Of a DNA stretch of 64,000 nt, positions 9,608 through 20,194 are shown piece after piece (within the stretch, counting starts at the first letter, position 1; each line of letters starts with the position of its first letter). This DNA is from Pseudomonas saxonica (lineage in GTDB: Bacteria > Pseudomonadota > Gammaproteobacteria > Pseudomonadales > Pseudomonadaceae): assembly GCF_007858365.1 (NCBI RefSeq), contig NZ_VFIO01000005.1, positions 62,001-126,000 on the forward strand, written 5' to 3'. A program made the position numbers and the translations under genes. The notes beneath the pieces are model-generated. The model did not search any database and was not told the origin of the DNA. It worked only from the letters and a program-made list of their open reading frames with translations.

Positions 9608-10465
9608 TCAGGGCTGCTGACTGTCCGGTTCAGGTTTTTGGGTGTCGCTGCGAATCTGTGCGTGGCTGATCAGGGCGAAGATAAAACTGCCGCCGATGAT
9701 ATTGCCGGCCAGCGTCGGGCCGGCAAAGATCAGCCAGAAGTCTTTCCACGGCAGTTCGCCGGCAAAGACCAGGTACGACACTTCGGCCGTACCGACCACG
9801 ATGTGAGTGAAGTCGCCCAGTGCCATCAGGTAAGTGATGAGGATGATGATCCACATCTTGGCGCTCTCCATAGACGGGATCATCCACACCATGGTGGCAA
9901 TCATCCAGCCTGAAATAATGCCCTTGGCGAACATCTGGCTGACGTCGTTTTCCATCACTTTGTGGCCGATTTCTAAAAAGGCCTTGTCGGTTTGCGTATC
10001 AAAGATGGGCAGGTGAAGCATCACGTAGGCCACCAGCAAGGTGCCCATGAGGTTACCGACCAGCACCACCGTCCATAGCCGGAATAATCGGCCGACATTC
10101 TTGAGTGTGGGTTTGCTCATGATCGGCAACACGGCTGTCAGGGTGTTTTCGGTAAACAATTGCTGACGAGAAAGAATGACCGCCAGAAACCCCGCGCAAT
10201 AGCCGAAGCTGGCGATGACCTTGAAGGCTTCGCCGCTGGGTAAGCGTGAGTTGAGCAGGCCCATGGCCATAAGCGACAGGCCCATGGTCAGCCCGGCGGC
10301 CAATGCTGACCAGAACAGGGCAGCGATGCTGCGCTCCAGTTCCTGATCGCCCTGCAAGCGAATAATTTCGTGCAGAACGGCGGCCCGTGGAGGTTGGTTT
10401 TTGGTGACGTCGTGCTCTTCTTCAGCCGACAGGTTGGGGGTTTTGCCTGACTTTTGCGCGTCCAT
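9608..10465 (-). CDS. Formate/nitrite transporter (FNT) family membrane protein
   Basis: 285 residues: a hydrophilic N-terminus of about 45 residues, then six hydrophobic segments. The small-residue-rich segments (for example FGYCAGFLAVILSRQQLFTENTLTAVLPI) and the late G-D-F-T-H-I-V-V-G-T-A-E segment match the FNT pentameric channel fold. The long N-terminal extension resembles the E. coli YfdC subgroup rather than FocA or NirC, and its substrate is not known. It converges on the hemolysin III-type gene with one base between the stops, and a REP-type repeat lies upstream. Confidence 0.88.
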   Translation of the reverse strand: MDAQKSGKTPNLSAEEEHDVTKNQPPRAAVLHEIIRLQGDQELERSIAALFWSALAAGLTMGLSLMAMGLLNSRLPSGEAFKVIASFGYCAGFLAVILSRQQLFTENTLTAVLPIMSKPTLKNVGRLFRLWTVVLVGNLMGTLLVAYVMLHLPIFDTQTDKAFLEIGHKVMENDVSQMFAKGIISGWMIATMVWMIPSMESAKMWIIILITYLMALGDFTHIVVGTAEVSYLVFAGELPWKDFWLIFAGPTLAGNIIGGSFIFALISHAQIRSDTQKPEPDSQQP

Positions 10466-10533
10466 AAGGCTCCAGAACCATTAGCGTGTGAATGTACGAC
10501 ACGTATGGACTGTAGCTGTTCATTTGTTGCCCT

Positions 10534-10664
10534 GTAGCCGCTGTCGCAGGCTGCGTTCGGCGACGCAGTCGGCGTAAAATTTGAGTACGCAATTCTCAGC
10601 CGAACGGCGTGCTCAGGTTTTACGATCGCTTCGCAATCGGACGTCGCCTTCGGCAACTGCTACG
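10534..10664. repeat. REP-type palindromic repeat pair (family B)
   Basis: Left end gtagccgctgtcgcaggctg, right end an imperfect inverted copy ending in ggcaactgctacg; about 85 nt of linker lies between. The arms fold back and match the other family B copies listed. Intergenic, between the FNT gene and the thioesterase gene. Confidence 0.8.
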
Positions 10665-10676
10665 AGGCTACGTGCA

Positions 10677-11078
10677 TCACGCCTGATTGTCATCCTGGAA
10701 CTGGTCTTTGACGTATTTGATCTCGGTACGGCCGTGAGGCGCTGGCAAGCCATCTTCGCCCAGGTTGACGAAGACCATTTTGTCGACGGTCAGAATGCTT
10801 TTGCGGGTAATTTTGTTGCGCACTTCGCAGGTCAGGGTAATGGACGTGCGGCCGAATTCGGTGGCCGTGATGCCCAGCTCAATGATGTCGCCCTGACGCG
10901 AGGCGCTGACAAAGTTGATTTCAGAGATGTATTTGGTCACCACGCGCTGGTTGCTTAATTGCACGATGGCGTAAATCGCGGCCTCTTCGTCGATCCAGCG
11001 CAGCAGGCTGCCACCGAACAAGGTGCCGTTTGGGTTGAGGTCTTCGGGTTTAACCCATTTGCGGGTGTGGAAATTCAT
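10677..11078 (-). CDS. Acyl-CoA thioesterase, hotdog fold (YciA/acyl-CoA hydrolase type)
   Basis: 133 residues from ATG 11078, which is preceded by AGGAG at good spacing; the longer frame reaching 11135 has no comparable ribosome site. A single hotdog domain is recognisable: the N-P-N-G-T-L-F-G-G-S-L-L-R-W-I-D-E turn with its active-site aspartate and the following helix, then alternating strands (EINFVSASRQGDIIELG). It should hydrolyse acyl-CoA to CoA and free acid in the cytoplasm; chain-length preference cannot be read. Divergent from ahcY, so the 312-base gap holds both promoters. Confidence 0.88.
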   Translation of the reverse strand: MNFHTRKWVKPEDLNPNGTLFGGSLLRWIDEEAAIYAIVQLSNQRVVTKYISEINFVSASRQGDIIELGITATEFGRTSITLTCEVRNKITRKSILTVDKMVFVNLGEDGLPAPHGRTEIKYVKDQFQDDNQA

Positions 11079-11184
11079 ATTCGCTCCTGACCGTCTTGCC
11101 TTAGATGGCGACCATGATGTCAGACCATGGCGCATAGCTCTATTAGGCTTGGACTATGGTCTCGATAAGGCAAAAGAAAAAGCC

Positions 11185-11213
11185 TTGGGAACCGTTGCCT
11201 TGATGGCTATAAT
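11185..11213 (+). promoter_or_regulatory. Probable sigma-70 promoter of the ahcY-metF unit
   Basis: TTGGGA at 11185-11190, 17-nt spacer, perfect TATAAT at 11208-11213. Transcription would start near 11220, about 40 nt before the riboswitch core, so the whole aptamer is transcribed. Confidence 0.7.
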
Positions 11214-11261
11214 CACCCCCGCTTCAAAACGGTCATTTTTACCCAGTACCGTTCCCGCCAC

Positions 11262-12800
<1,539 letters not shown>

Positions 12801-12803
12801 TTA

Positions 12804-12843
12804 AAGAAAGGCGGCCAGGCTTGTACTGACCGCCTTTTTTTTG
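12804..12843 (+). terminator. Intrinsic terminator after ahcY
   Basis: GGCGG...CCGCC stem extended by CAG/CTG across one mismatch, small loop, followed by a run of at least eight T. It may let some transcription through to metF, which begins 60 bases later. Confidence 0.88.
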
Positions 12844-12901
12844 TGTGTGAGTTCAGCGTCAGGGGCCATCACTGCCTCTTCGCGTACGCAAGGGTATCTC
12901 C

Positions 12902-13747
12902 ATGTCTCAAGACCGTCGTTTCAGCTTCGAGTTCTTCCCGACCAAGACCGATGCTGGGCATGAAAAACTGATGAACACGGCTCGCCAACTGGCGACCTAC
13001 AACCCGGATTTTTTCTCCTGCACCTACGGTGCCGGTGGCTCGACCCGTGACCGCACGATCAATACCGTGCTGCAACTGGAGAGCGAAGTAAAAGTACCTG
13101 CGGCCCCGCATTTGTCGTGCGTGGGTGACAGCAAGGCCGATTTGCGTGGCCTGCTGGACCAGTACAAGGCAGCGGGCATCAAGCGCATCGTGGCGCTGCG
13201 TGGCGACCTGCCTTCAGGTATGGGCATGGCCAGCGGCGAACTGCGTTACGCCAACGACCTGGTGAGCTTCATTCGTGAAGAGACCGGCGAGCACTTCCAC
13301 ATCGAAGTGGCTGCGTACCCTGAAATGCACCCGCAAGCGCATAATTTCGAAGACGACATCACCAACTTCGTGCGCAAGGCTCAGGCTGGCGCCGACAGTG
13401 CGATCACCCAATATTTCTTCAACGCCGACAGCTACTTCCGTTTTGTCGAGCGTGTGCAGGCGGCGGGCGTCACGATTCCTGTGGTGCCGGGCATCATGCC
13501 GATCACCAACTACAGCAAACTGGCGCGTTTCTCTGACGCGTGCGGCGCTGAAATTCCGCGTTGGATTCGTAAGCAGCTGGAAGCTTACGGCGATGATGTG
13601 CAGAGCATTCAGACGTTTGGCGAGCAAGTGATCAGCGAGATGTGCGAGCGCCTGCTGGATGGCGGCGCACCGGGGCTGCACTTCTACACCCTGAACCAGG
13701 CCGAGCCGAGCCTGGCGATCTGGAACAACCTGAAGCTGCCGCGGTAA
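12902..13747 (+). CDS. metF: 5,10-methylenetetrahydrofolate reductase
   Basis: 281 residues, normal for bacterial MetF. FAD-dependent reduction of methylene-THF to methyl-THF, which supplies the methyl group for remethylating homocysteine. Signatures: N-terminal FSFEFFPTKT, the G-A-G-G-S-T-R-D motif, the H-L-S-C-V strand, the A-A-Y-P-E-M-H-P-Q-A segment and the PGIMPI motif. It lies after ahcY in the same orientation, so homocysteine production and methyl donor supply are adjacent. It may have its own start or be reached by read-through of the ahcY terminator. No anomaly. Confidence 0.96.
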   Translation: MSQDRRFSFEFFPTKTDAGHEKLMNTARQLATYNPDFFSCTYGAGGSTRDRTINTVLQLESEVKVPAAPHLSCVGDSKADLRGLLDQYKAAGIKRIVALRGDLPSGMGMASGELRYANDLVSFIREETGEHFHIEVAAYPEMHPQAHNFEDDITNFVRKAQAGADSAITQYFFNADSYFRFVERVQAAGVTIPVVPGIMPITNYSKLARFSDACGAEIPRWIRKQLEAYGDDVQSIQTFGEQVISEMCERLLDGGAPGLHFYTLNQAEPSLAIWNNLKLPR

Positions 13748-13941
13748 AAATAGCGGCGTCTTTCTTTGGCGGGATTTTTCATGGGTCTTTCAAGGCAGCA
13801 TGAGACTTCTCGTCATTGGATTTACCTGTCAGTTAACTGAACTCAATCAGGTTATAAATACCATCATTGCTGAGAGTAGGAATGTTTGAAGGTTGATTTA
13901 ATATCAAAAATTCAATAATTACCTACCGCCAGAGTGAAGAT
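13748..13941. other. AT-rich intergenic leader of the orphan repeat protein
   Basis: Base composition drops sharply here compared with metF. A short inverted repeat (TTGAT-ttaat-ATCAA) lies just upstream of the next gene and AGAGTGAAG could serve as its ribosome site. No gene or clear promoter consensus could be supported. Confidence 0.5.
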
Positions 13942-14688
13942 ATGTCTAATTTGATTGTGAATGGTGAATTTACAGATTTTGGTGATAAGTGGACCCACTT
14001 GGGCGCTACGTTTGATGGCCGTACGGCCACTGTTAAATATATATCCAAGCCAGGTTATATTGAGCAAGAGATTGTTTTAGAAGCCCCTCTCAAAAAAAAT
14101 GATGCGGTGCGGGTTAAGTTCAAGGTTTCTGATTTGATAGCGTCCTTTTCCGTCACTCTAGAAGGTGTTGGGAATCGAGTTTTTCTTTCAGGCGGTGATT
14201 ACGATATCGCATTCGTACTGCCAGCCGATATGGTCTCAGACCGATTGGCACTCAAATTCGAAGCCCCTAATTCTTTAGTGCTAGATGACGTATGGCTTGA
14301 GGTTGAGAATAAGGTATGCACGCCGAAGGATGTAATCAAAAATGGTGATTTTTCAAGCCGTGATGAGTATTGGACTTATGACGGATTTACTACGTTCGTC
14401 GATGGCAAAGCGAATATCGCGGGCGTGGGTCATATCAAACAGACCGTTACTCTAGATCGACCACTTAATACAGCAGACATTGTTAAAGTTAATTTCACCC
14501 TTTCAAATGTTTATGGTGGTGTCACTGTTTCTGTGGGCGACAGCGCTCATCAAGCAATCAATAAAAGTGGGGTCTATACACTGGCGATACCTATTCTTTC
14601 AGACCACGCAGACAATAATGTGGTTGTGAGATTTCAAGCAGAAAACGCGTTCGACATAGATGATATTTCTGTGATTGTCTGCCTGTAA
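13942..14688 (+). CDS. Unknown protein made of two tandem beta-sandwich-like (CBM-like) repeats
   Basis: 248 residues. The chain is an internal duplication: each half opens with a similar block (L-I-V-N-G-E-F...W at residue 3; V-I-K-N-G-D-F...Y-W at about 132), continues with a G-Y-I-E-Q-E-I or G-H-I-K-Q-T-V strand, and ends with a L-D-D-V-W or I-D-D-I-S strand. This NGxF...W...LDDV layout is characteristic of galactose-binding-like carbohydrate-binding modules (CBM4/9 style). There is no signal peptide, membrane segment or catalytic domain. Codon use is AT-rich, unlike both neighbours, suggesting recent acquisition. Function unknown; binding of sugar or a surface ligand is only inference. 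Confidence 0.75.
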   Translation: MSNLIVNGEFTDFGDKWTHLGATFDGRTATVKYISKPGYIEQEIVLEAPLKKNDAVRVKFKVSDLIASFSVTLEGVGNRVFLSGGDYDIAFVLPADMVSDRLALKFEAPNSLVLDDVWLEVENKVCTPKDVIKNGDFSSRDEYWTYDGFTTFVDGKANIAGVGHIKQTVTLDRPLNTADIVKVNFTLSNVYGGVTVSVGDSAHQAINKSGVYTLAIPILSDHADNNVVVRFQAENAFDIDDISVIVCL

Positions 14689-15175
14689 ATTATTAGGGTT
14701 TTAGGCTGCCGTGTTGGAGGATGGTAAGGTTCATTTGTTCTCCACCAGATCCGTAACCCGAACAAGAACATGTATTTGAAGCGCACCGGCTTTAGCCTTT
14801 AGCTCAGGCGCCTGCTCGCCGCGCTTCAAATCTTCTCTCGATGCCAGCGATGATGGCCCGTCCTGACCGCCAACCCCTGAAGTGGCTGCGCGACCGCTTG
14901 TGGGCTGAGGCATTAAAACCGTTCAGCTGCATGAAATCGGCGCGCCGTGATTGCTCTGTTATACTCCGGGTTTTCCGCCAGGCTTACGCCCGGCCGCTCG
15001 TCCTTGTACAAGGCATTCAACCTCCCGTTACGGCGCAGCTTACAGCCAGCGCGAGCGGCATGAATGGGCCTTCAGGACTGGAGCAGGACCGGACGGGATT
15101 GCGTCACCTTAAACGCGATTCACGCCAGGCAAGACTATCCCTTTGGGCCAAGCCCTAACTAGAACAGGATTTCTC
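14689..15175. other. 487-base intergenic region ahead of rhlE
   Basis: No convincing gene: the frame from 14841 to 15158 is arginine-rich, has no ribosome site and looks random. A TATACT hexamer at 14960-14965 could be the rhlE -10 element, although no good -35 lies 17 bases before it; if used it would give an mRNA leader of about 200 nt. Confidence 0.5.
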
Positions 15176-17029
15176 ATGTCCTTTGCTTCCCTCGGTCTCT
15201 CCGAGGCTTTAGTCCGTGCCATTGAAGCTGCGGGCTACACCGAGCCTACTCCGGTGCAACAGCGGGCCATTCCCGCCGTGTTGCAAGGTCGCGATTTGAT
15301 GGTTGCGGCTCAGACAGGTACAGGCAAGACAGGCGGTTTCGCGCTTCCTATCCTGGAAAAGCTGTTTCCCAACGGCCACCCCGACAAATCCCAACGCCAC
15401 GGCCCACGCCAACCCCGCGTGCTGGTCCTGACCCCGACTCGCGAACTCGCCGCCCAAGTGCACGAAAGCTTCAAGCTTTATGCCCGCGACTTGAAGTTCG
15501 TCAGTGCGTGCGTCTTCGGCGGTGTGGGTACCAACCCGCAAGTTCAAGCGCTGTCGCGCGGTGTTGACGTACTGGTTGCCTGCCCGGGTCGATTGCTCGA
15601 CCTGGCCGGTCAAGGCAGTGTTGACCTGTCCCACGTTGAAATTCTGGTGCTCGATGAAGCCGACCGGATGCTCGACATGGGCTTTGTCCATGACGTGAAA
15701 AAAGTACTTGCACGTCTGCCTGCCAAACGCCAAAACCTGCTGTTTTCGGCGACGTTCTCCAAGGACATCACCGACCTGGCCGGCAAGTTGCTGCGCAACC
15801 CGGAACGTATTGAAGTTACCCCGCCGAACACCACGGTTGAGCGTATCGAGCAGCGTGTTTTCCGCCTGCCGGCCACTCACAAGCGCGCCCTGTTGGCTCA
15901 CTTGATCACCGCAGGTGCCTGGGAACAGGTGCTGGTTTTCACCCGTACCAAGCACGGCGCAAACCGTTTGGCCGAGTACCTGGACAAACACGGCCTGAGC
16001 GCTGTGGCCATCCACGGTAACAAGAGCCAGAACGCTCGTACCAAAGCACTGGCCGACTTTAAAGCAGGTTCGGTACGCATTCTGGTAGCCACTGATATTG
16101 CAGCGCGCGGTCTGGACATCGACCAACTGCCGCACGTGGTTAACTTCGAACTGCCCAATGTTGACGAAGATTACGTTCACCGTATCGGTCGTACGGGCCG
16201 TGCCGGTCGTTCCGGTGAAGCGATCTCGCTGGTTGCTCCGGACGAAGAAAAACTGCTTAAAAGCATTGAGCGCATGACCAAGCAGAAAATCGCCGATGGC
16301 GACCTGATGGGTTTTGACTCAAGCGCTGTTGAAGCTGAGAAGCCTGAAGTGCGTGAGCGTCCGGATGTGCGTAACCCGCGCAACGCGCCACGCGGCCCGC
16401 GTGGTGATGGCCCGGGTAACGGCGGCGGTGGTGGTCGTAAAGACAAAGGCAAGGACAAAGGCAAAGAAAAGCCTGCCGCAGCCCGTGGTGAGCGCCCGGC
16501 GCGTGAGCAAAAGCCTCGTGAAGCGCAGCCAGCTCGTGAGCAGCGCCAGCCGACGCCTCGTTCAGATGCCAATCGTGCGCCGGACGAGTTCCGTGATGAC
16601 GACGTGGATAACTTTGGTAACCGCGCTGATTACGTCAGCCCTTACCAGAACAAGAACAATCAGAGCCGTGGTCGCCGCCCAGGCGCTCCGGCAGCGGCTA
16701 CGGGTTCTGCACCTGCCCGTACGGGTGGCGCTTCGCAAGGCCGCCAGAATGGCCCGCGCACTGGCACTGGCGCCAGCACGGGTACACCGCCTGCCAAGCG
16801 CAGCGGCCCGCGTAGCGGCGCTCCGCGTGACGGTCAGGCCCGTCGCGATAACCGTCCGGCCCGCGATGATTCACGTCAAGAGCCAGCGGTGAAGGGGCCT
16901 CGTGAGAATCAGCCGAAGATCATGCACAAAGAGTCGAAGAGCGATCGCTTTCTGACCCCGGAGCAACTCGATCAACTGCCGAACCGTCCACGTGGTGAAA
17001 AACCAGCGTTGCTGACTCGTAATCGCTGA
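15176..17029 (+). CDS. rhlE: DEAD-box RNA helicase RhlE-type with long basic C-terminal tail
   Basis: 617 residues from ATG 15176 (AGGA upstream). Two RecA-like domains with all helicase motifs: Q-motif region [18 protein letters not shown] (45-52), [15 protein letters not shown], and [13 protein letters not shown]. After about residue 385 the chain turns into a tail of some 230 residues rich in Arg, Gly, Pro, Ala and Lys, typical of RhlE/SrmB-like enzymes and expected to bind RNA non-specifically. Such proteins unwind short duplexes in ribosome assembly and mRNA decay, often in the cold. Other DEAD-box paralogues cannot be excluded, but the tail and core favour RhlE. Confidence 0.9.
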   Translation: MSFASLGLSEALVRAIEAAGYTEPTPVQQRAIPAVLQGRDLMVAAQTGTGKTGGFALPILEKLFPNGHPDKSQRHGPRQPRVLVLTPTRELAAQVHESFKLYARDLKFVSACVFGGVGTNPQVQALSRGVDVLVACPGRLLDLAGQGSVDLSHVEILVLDEADRMLDMGFVHDVKKVLARLPAKRQNLLFSATFSKDITDLAGKLLRNPERIEVTPPNTTVERIEQRVFRLPATHKRALLAHLITAGAWEQVLVFTRTKHGANRLAEYLDKHGLSAVAIHGNKSQNARTKALADFKAGSVRILVATDIAARGLDIDQLPHVVNFELPNVDEDYVHRIGRTGRAGRSGEAISLVAPDEEKLLKSIERMTKQKIADGDLMGFDSSAVEAEKPEVRERPDVRNPRNAPRGPRGDGPGNGGGGGRKDKGKDKGKEKPAAARGERPAREQKPREAQPAREQRQPTPRSDANRAPDEFRDDDVDNFGNRADYVSPYQNKNNQSRGRRPGAPAAATGSAPARTGGASQGRQNGPRTGTGASTGTPPAKRSGPRSGAPRDGQARRDNRPARDDSRQEPAVKGPRENQPKIMHKESKSDRFLTPEQLDQLPNRPRGEKPALLTRNR

Positions 17030-17050
17030 GTGAGTAGTGCTTGAAAAGCA

Positions 17051-17150
17051 CCCTCACCCCAACTCTCTCCCTGAGGGAGAGGGGGCTGATTTGCAGCGTT
17101 ACGCAGATTTGGTTCCCTCTCCCTTTGGGAGAGGGCTAGGGTGAGGGGCT
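17051..17150. repeat. Interspersed palindromic repeat, family A (CCCTCACCC...GGGAGAGG)
   Basis: Two oppositely oriented units, each with a CTCTCCCT/GGGAGAG stem, separated by about 30 nt, with outer ends CCCTCACCC and GGGTGAGGG. Same family as the copies at 36473, 47378, 53719 and 59798. Lies between rhlE and the yceI gene. Confidence 0.82.
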
Positions 17151-17164
17151 TTTGATCCGCACAC

Positions 17165-17200
17165 AAAAACGCCCCGGCTTTCACAAGCCGGGGCGTTTTT
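17165..17200. terminator. Bidirectional intrinsic terminator between rhlE and yceI
   Basis: Stem GCCCCGGCTT / AAGCCGGGGC with a TCAC loop, flanked by AAAAAC on the left and GTTTTTT on the right, so it can stop rhlE transcripts from the left and yceI transcripts from the right. Confidence 0.92.
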
Positions 17201-17222
17201 TATGGGCCATCTAAAAGGGTTA

Positions 17223-17801
17223 TTACTTGGCTTTCACGCCTTCCAGCGAGATGTCCAGGTCCAGGGTCTGAGAAGTCGGACCAGGGCCATTGATGCCGAA
17301 GTCTTTCAGGTTGAGGGTAGTGGTTGCGTTGAAGCCTGCACGCTCGCCGCCCCACGGATCCTTGCCTTCACCGTTGAATGTCGCTTTGAACGTGACCGGT
17401 TTGGTCACGCCGTGCAACGTCAGATCACCTGTTACATCAGCTGTTTTTTCGCCCGTTGGCACAACTTTGGTCGACACGAACTTGGCTTCCGGGTATTGGG
17501 CGACGTTCAGGAAATCCTTGCTGGCGATGTGCTTGTCACGCTCAGCGTGGTTGGAGAACAGGCTGGCTGTTTTCAGGGTTACGTCAATTTTGCTGTCAGC
17601 AGGCTTGTCCGCATCCCACGAGAACGTACCGGTCCAGTCCTTGAATGTACCGTGTATAAAGCTGTAACCCAGGTGGCTGATTTTCCAGTCGATAAAGGCG
17701 TGCTGGCCTTCTTTGTCGATGGTGTAGTCAGCGGCCATAACCTGGCCAGCGGTCAGCAGTGCAGTACCGAGTGCCAGTGCAGCGAGCGTCTTTTTCAACA
17801 T
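17223..17801 (-). CDS. yceI: YceI family periplasmic polyisoprenoid-binding protein
   Basis: 192 residues from ATG 17801, chosen because AGGA lies nine bases upstream and a clean signal peptide follows ([23 protein letters not shown], cleavage before ADY). The mature part is a YceI lipocalin-like barrel: [22 protein letters not shown], the [12 protein letters not shown] segment, and the [11 protein letters not shown] motif. Members bind isoprenoid lipids in the periplasm and are often paired with a cytochrome b561, exactly as here: the b561 gene lies 32 bases upstream, indicating one operon. Name from family; the physiological ligand is unproven. Confidence 0.92.
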   Translation of the reverse strand: MLKKTLAALALGTALLTAGQVMAADYTIDKEGQHAFIDWKISHLGYSFIHGTFKDWTGTFSWDADKPADSKIDVTLKTASLFSNHAERDKHIASKDFLNVAQYPEAKFVSTKVVPTGEKTADVTGDLTLHGVTKPVTFKATFNGEGKDPWGGERAGFNATTTLNLKDFGINGPGPTSQTLDLDISLEGVKAK

Positions 17802-17833
17802 GCGTTCCATTCCTTTTGAATTGAGGTTGAACA

Positions 17834-18385
17834 TCAGGCTTTGCGACCCAGCATTCTGGTCAGGGTCACATCACGATCGATAAAGTGGTGTTTCAACGCA
17901 GCCAGACCATGCAAACCGGCGAAAATCACCACGGTCCAGGCCAGCCAGAGGTGTACAACGCCGGCAACATCAGCCTGATCGGGCAGGTTGGAGATCAGTG
18001 CCGGTACTTCAAACAAACCGAAAACAGGAATACCAACGCCTTCGGCTGTTGAGATCAAATATCCCGCAATCATTAGGGCAAACAAGCTGAGGTACAGAAA
18101 CGCGTGGCCAAACTTGGCGCCTATACGGGTCGCACGACTGTAGCTTTCAAGCGCTGGCGGCGCCGGGCTGATGAAACGCCATACAACGCGGATCAGCATC
18201 ACGGCCAGTAACGTCAGGCCAATGCTTTTATGCAGGTCAGGTGCTTCCTTGCGCCACGGGTCGTAGTAGTCCAGGCCGACCATCCACAAGCCCAATGCGA
18301 ACAACCCGAACACCGCCAATGCAACAGACCAGTGCAGGACAATACTGACGGCACCATAGCGAGAAGAAGAGTTACGTAGCTGCAT
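17834..18385 (-). CDS. Cytochrome b561 family membrane protein
   Basis: 183 residues from ATG 18385 (AGGA eight bases upstream; the frame stays open to 18448 without a ribosome site). Four hydrophobic segments with histidines placed for two b-type haems: S-I-V-L-H-W in the first, P-D-L-H-K-S-I-G before the second, and G-V-V-H-L-W-L-A and [14 protein letters not shown] later. The protein should move electrons across or within the inner membrane, probably from the quinone pool. It is co-transcribed with yceI. The substrate of such pairs is unclear; superoxide-to-quinone electron transfer has been shown for the E. coli relative CybB. Confidence 0.9.
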   Translation of the reverse strand: MQLRNSSSRYGAVSIVLHWSVALAVFGLFALGLWMVGLDYYDPWRKEAPDLHKSIGLTLLAVMLIRVVWRFISPAPPALESYSRATRIGAKFGHAFLYLSLFALMIAGYLISTAEGVGIPVFGLFEVPALISNLPDQADVAGVVHLWLAWTVVIFAGLHGLAALKHHFIDRDVTLTRMLGRKA

Positions 18386-18669
18386 TGCCAACATCCTGTG
18401 GGAACTTGAGCCTAAGACTAATGATTTACCTATCGAAAGAAAGCGCATTTTTTTGCTGCAAGGTATCGATAAATACGATCTGGAGACTGAGAGTCAAACG
18501 TTAAGCAAATGTTAAGTGTTTTTATGTCGCTCTTTTATGCCCGTGAGCGTCTCTAAGTACAACCCCAAGTCGGGTTTAAGCGTAATGGGTTGTTACAAGC
18601 CTGCGCATTGCTTAGGCTTGCGAGCTTGTTTGCCCGCACACGCCGGGAGCCACCGCCAGGAGAGTGAAA

Positions 18670-20076
18670 ATGGGCCTCAATAATCAGTGGATGCAGCGCG
18701 ACCTTGCCGTGTTATGGCACCCCTGCACCCAAATGAAAGATCACGAGCAGCTGCCGTTAATCCCGATCAAGCGCGGCGAAGGCGTGTGGCTGGAAGACTT
18801 CGAAGGCAAGCGTTATCTGGATGCCGTGAGCTCCTGGTGGGTTAACGTTTTTGGCCACGCCAACCCGCGTATCAATCAGCGCATCAAGGATCAGGTCGAT
18901 CAACTGGAGCACGTGATCCTTGCCGGTTTCAGTCATCAACCTGTGATTGAATTGTCCGAGCGACTGGTCAAGATGACGCCCGAAGGGCTCACGCGCTGCT
19001 TCTATGCCGACAACGGTTCGTCGTGCATCGAAGTCTCATTGAAGATGAGCTTTCACTACTGGCTCAATCGCGGTCAGCCAAATAAAAAGCGCTTTGTGAC
19101 CCTGACCAATAGCTACCACGGTGAAACCATGGCGGCGATGGCAGTGGGTGATGTGCCGCTGTTCACCGAAACCTACAAAGCGTTGCTACTCGACACGATC
19201 AAAGTGCCTAGCCCGGATTGCTACTTGCGCCCCGAAGGTGTGAGTTGGGAAGAGCACTCGCGCACGATGTTTCTGGCGATGGAACAAACCCTTGCCGAGC
19301 ATCACGACAGTGTCGCGGCAGTGATTGTCGAGCCGCTGATTCAGGGCGCCGGTGGCATGCGCATGTACCACCCGGTTTACCTCACGTTGCTGCGTCAAGC
19401 CTGTGACCGTTATGGCGTGCACCTGATTCTGGACGAAATAGCAGTCGGCTTCGGCCGTACCGGAACGATGTTCGCCTGTGAGCAGGCAGGCATTACGCCG
19501 GACTTCCTGTGTTTGTCCAAAGCGTTGACAGGCGGCTATTTGCCCTTGGCCGCCTGCGTCACGACAGAGGACGTCTACAGCGCGTTCTACGACGACTACC
19601 CGACCTTGCGCGCCTTCCTGCATTCTCACAGCTATACGGGTAACCCGCTGGCGTGCGCAGCGGCGTTGGCCACCCTGGATATTTTCGAAGAAGACAACGT
19701 CATCGAGAACAACAAGGCCCTGGCTCAACGTATGGCCAGCGCCACCGCGCATCTGGCGGACCATGCCCATGTTTCGGAAGTGCGCCAGACAGGCATGGTG
19801 CTGGCCATAGAAATGGTTCAGGACAAGGCCACTAAAACGGCTTATCCGTGGCAGGAACGACGGGGTCTGAAGGTGTTTGAGCACGCGTTGAAACGAGGCG
19901 CTTTGCTGCGGCCGCTGGGCAGTGTGGTGTATTTCTTGCCGCCTTACGTGATCACCCCGGAACAGATAGACTTTCTGGCCGAAGTGGCCAGCGAAGGCAT
20001 TGATATTGCGACCCGTAGCGACATCAGCGTGGCCGTGCCGGCGAATTTCCACCCTGACTTCCGCGACCCCGGCTAA
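18670..20076 (+). CDS. bioA: BioA, adenosylmethionine-8-amino-7-oxononanoate aminotransferase
   Basis: 468 residues from ATG 18670 (AGGAG at 18658-18662, seven bases upstream; an in-frame GTG at 18664 sits too close to it). A class III PLP aminotransferase using SAM as amino donor to make 7,8-diaminopelargonate in biotin synthesis. Recognisable pieces: L-W-H-P-C-T-Q-M-K-D at the N-terminus, the D-A-V-S-S-W-W-V-N-V-F-G-H segment, the D-E-I-A-V-G-F-G-R-T-G PLP-aspartate motif, and S-K-A-L-T-G-G with the Schiff-base lysine. No other biotin gene is nearby. The close class III relatives DavT or AptA lack the WHPCTQ start. Confidence 0.93.
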   Translation: MGLNNQWMQRDLAVLWHPCTQMKDHEQLPLIPIKRGEGVWLEDFEGKRYLDAVSSWWVNVFGHANPRINQRIKDQVDQLEHVILAGFSHQPVIELSERLVKMTPEGLTRCFYADNGSSCIEVSLKMSFHYWLNRGQPNKKRFVTLTNSYHGETMAAMAVGDVPLFTETYKALLLDTIKVPSPDCYLRPEGVSWEEHSRTMFLAMEQTLAEHHDSVAAVIVEPLIQGAGGMRMYHPVYLTLLRQACDRYGVHLILDEIAVGFGRTGTMFACEQAGITPDFLCLSKALTGGYLPLAACVTTEDVYSAFYDDYPTLRAFLHSHSYTGNPLACAAALATLDIFEEDNVIENNKALAQRMASATAHLADHAHVSEVRQTGMVLAIEMVQDKATKTAYPWQERRGLKVFEHALKRGALLRPLGSVVYFLPPYVITPEQIDFLAEVASEGIDIATRSDISVAVPANFHPDFRDPG

Positions 20077-20089
20077 AGACACCAACCCT

Positions 20090-20170
20090 GTGGCCGCTGC
20101 CGCAGGCTGCGATGGGCTACGCAGCAGACTTGCTTTAAGGTCTTTGTTGCAGCCCTCGGCAGCCGCTACA
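20090..20170. repeat. REP-type palindromic repeat pair (family B)
   Basis: Starts gtggccgctgccgcaggctg and ends with the inverted arm gccctcggcagccgctac; a central linker of about 40 nt. It fills most of the gap between bioA and rsmE. Confidence 0.8.
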
Positions 20171-20194
20171 CATAGCCCTATTCAGAGAATTTAA

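Noticed and set aside
14841..15158. 105-codon frame upstream of rhlE
   Set aside because: No ribosome site, no domain, random-looking Arg/Ser-rich product; treated as untranslated leader.
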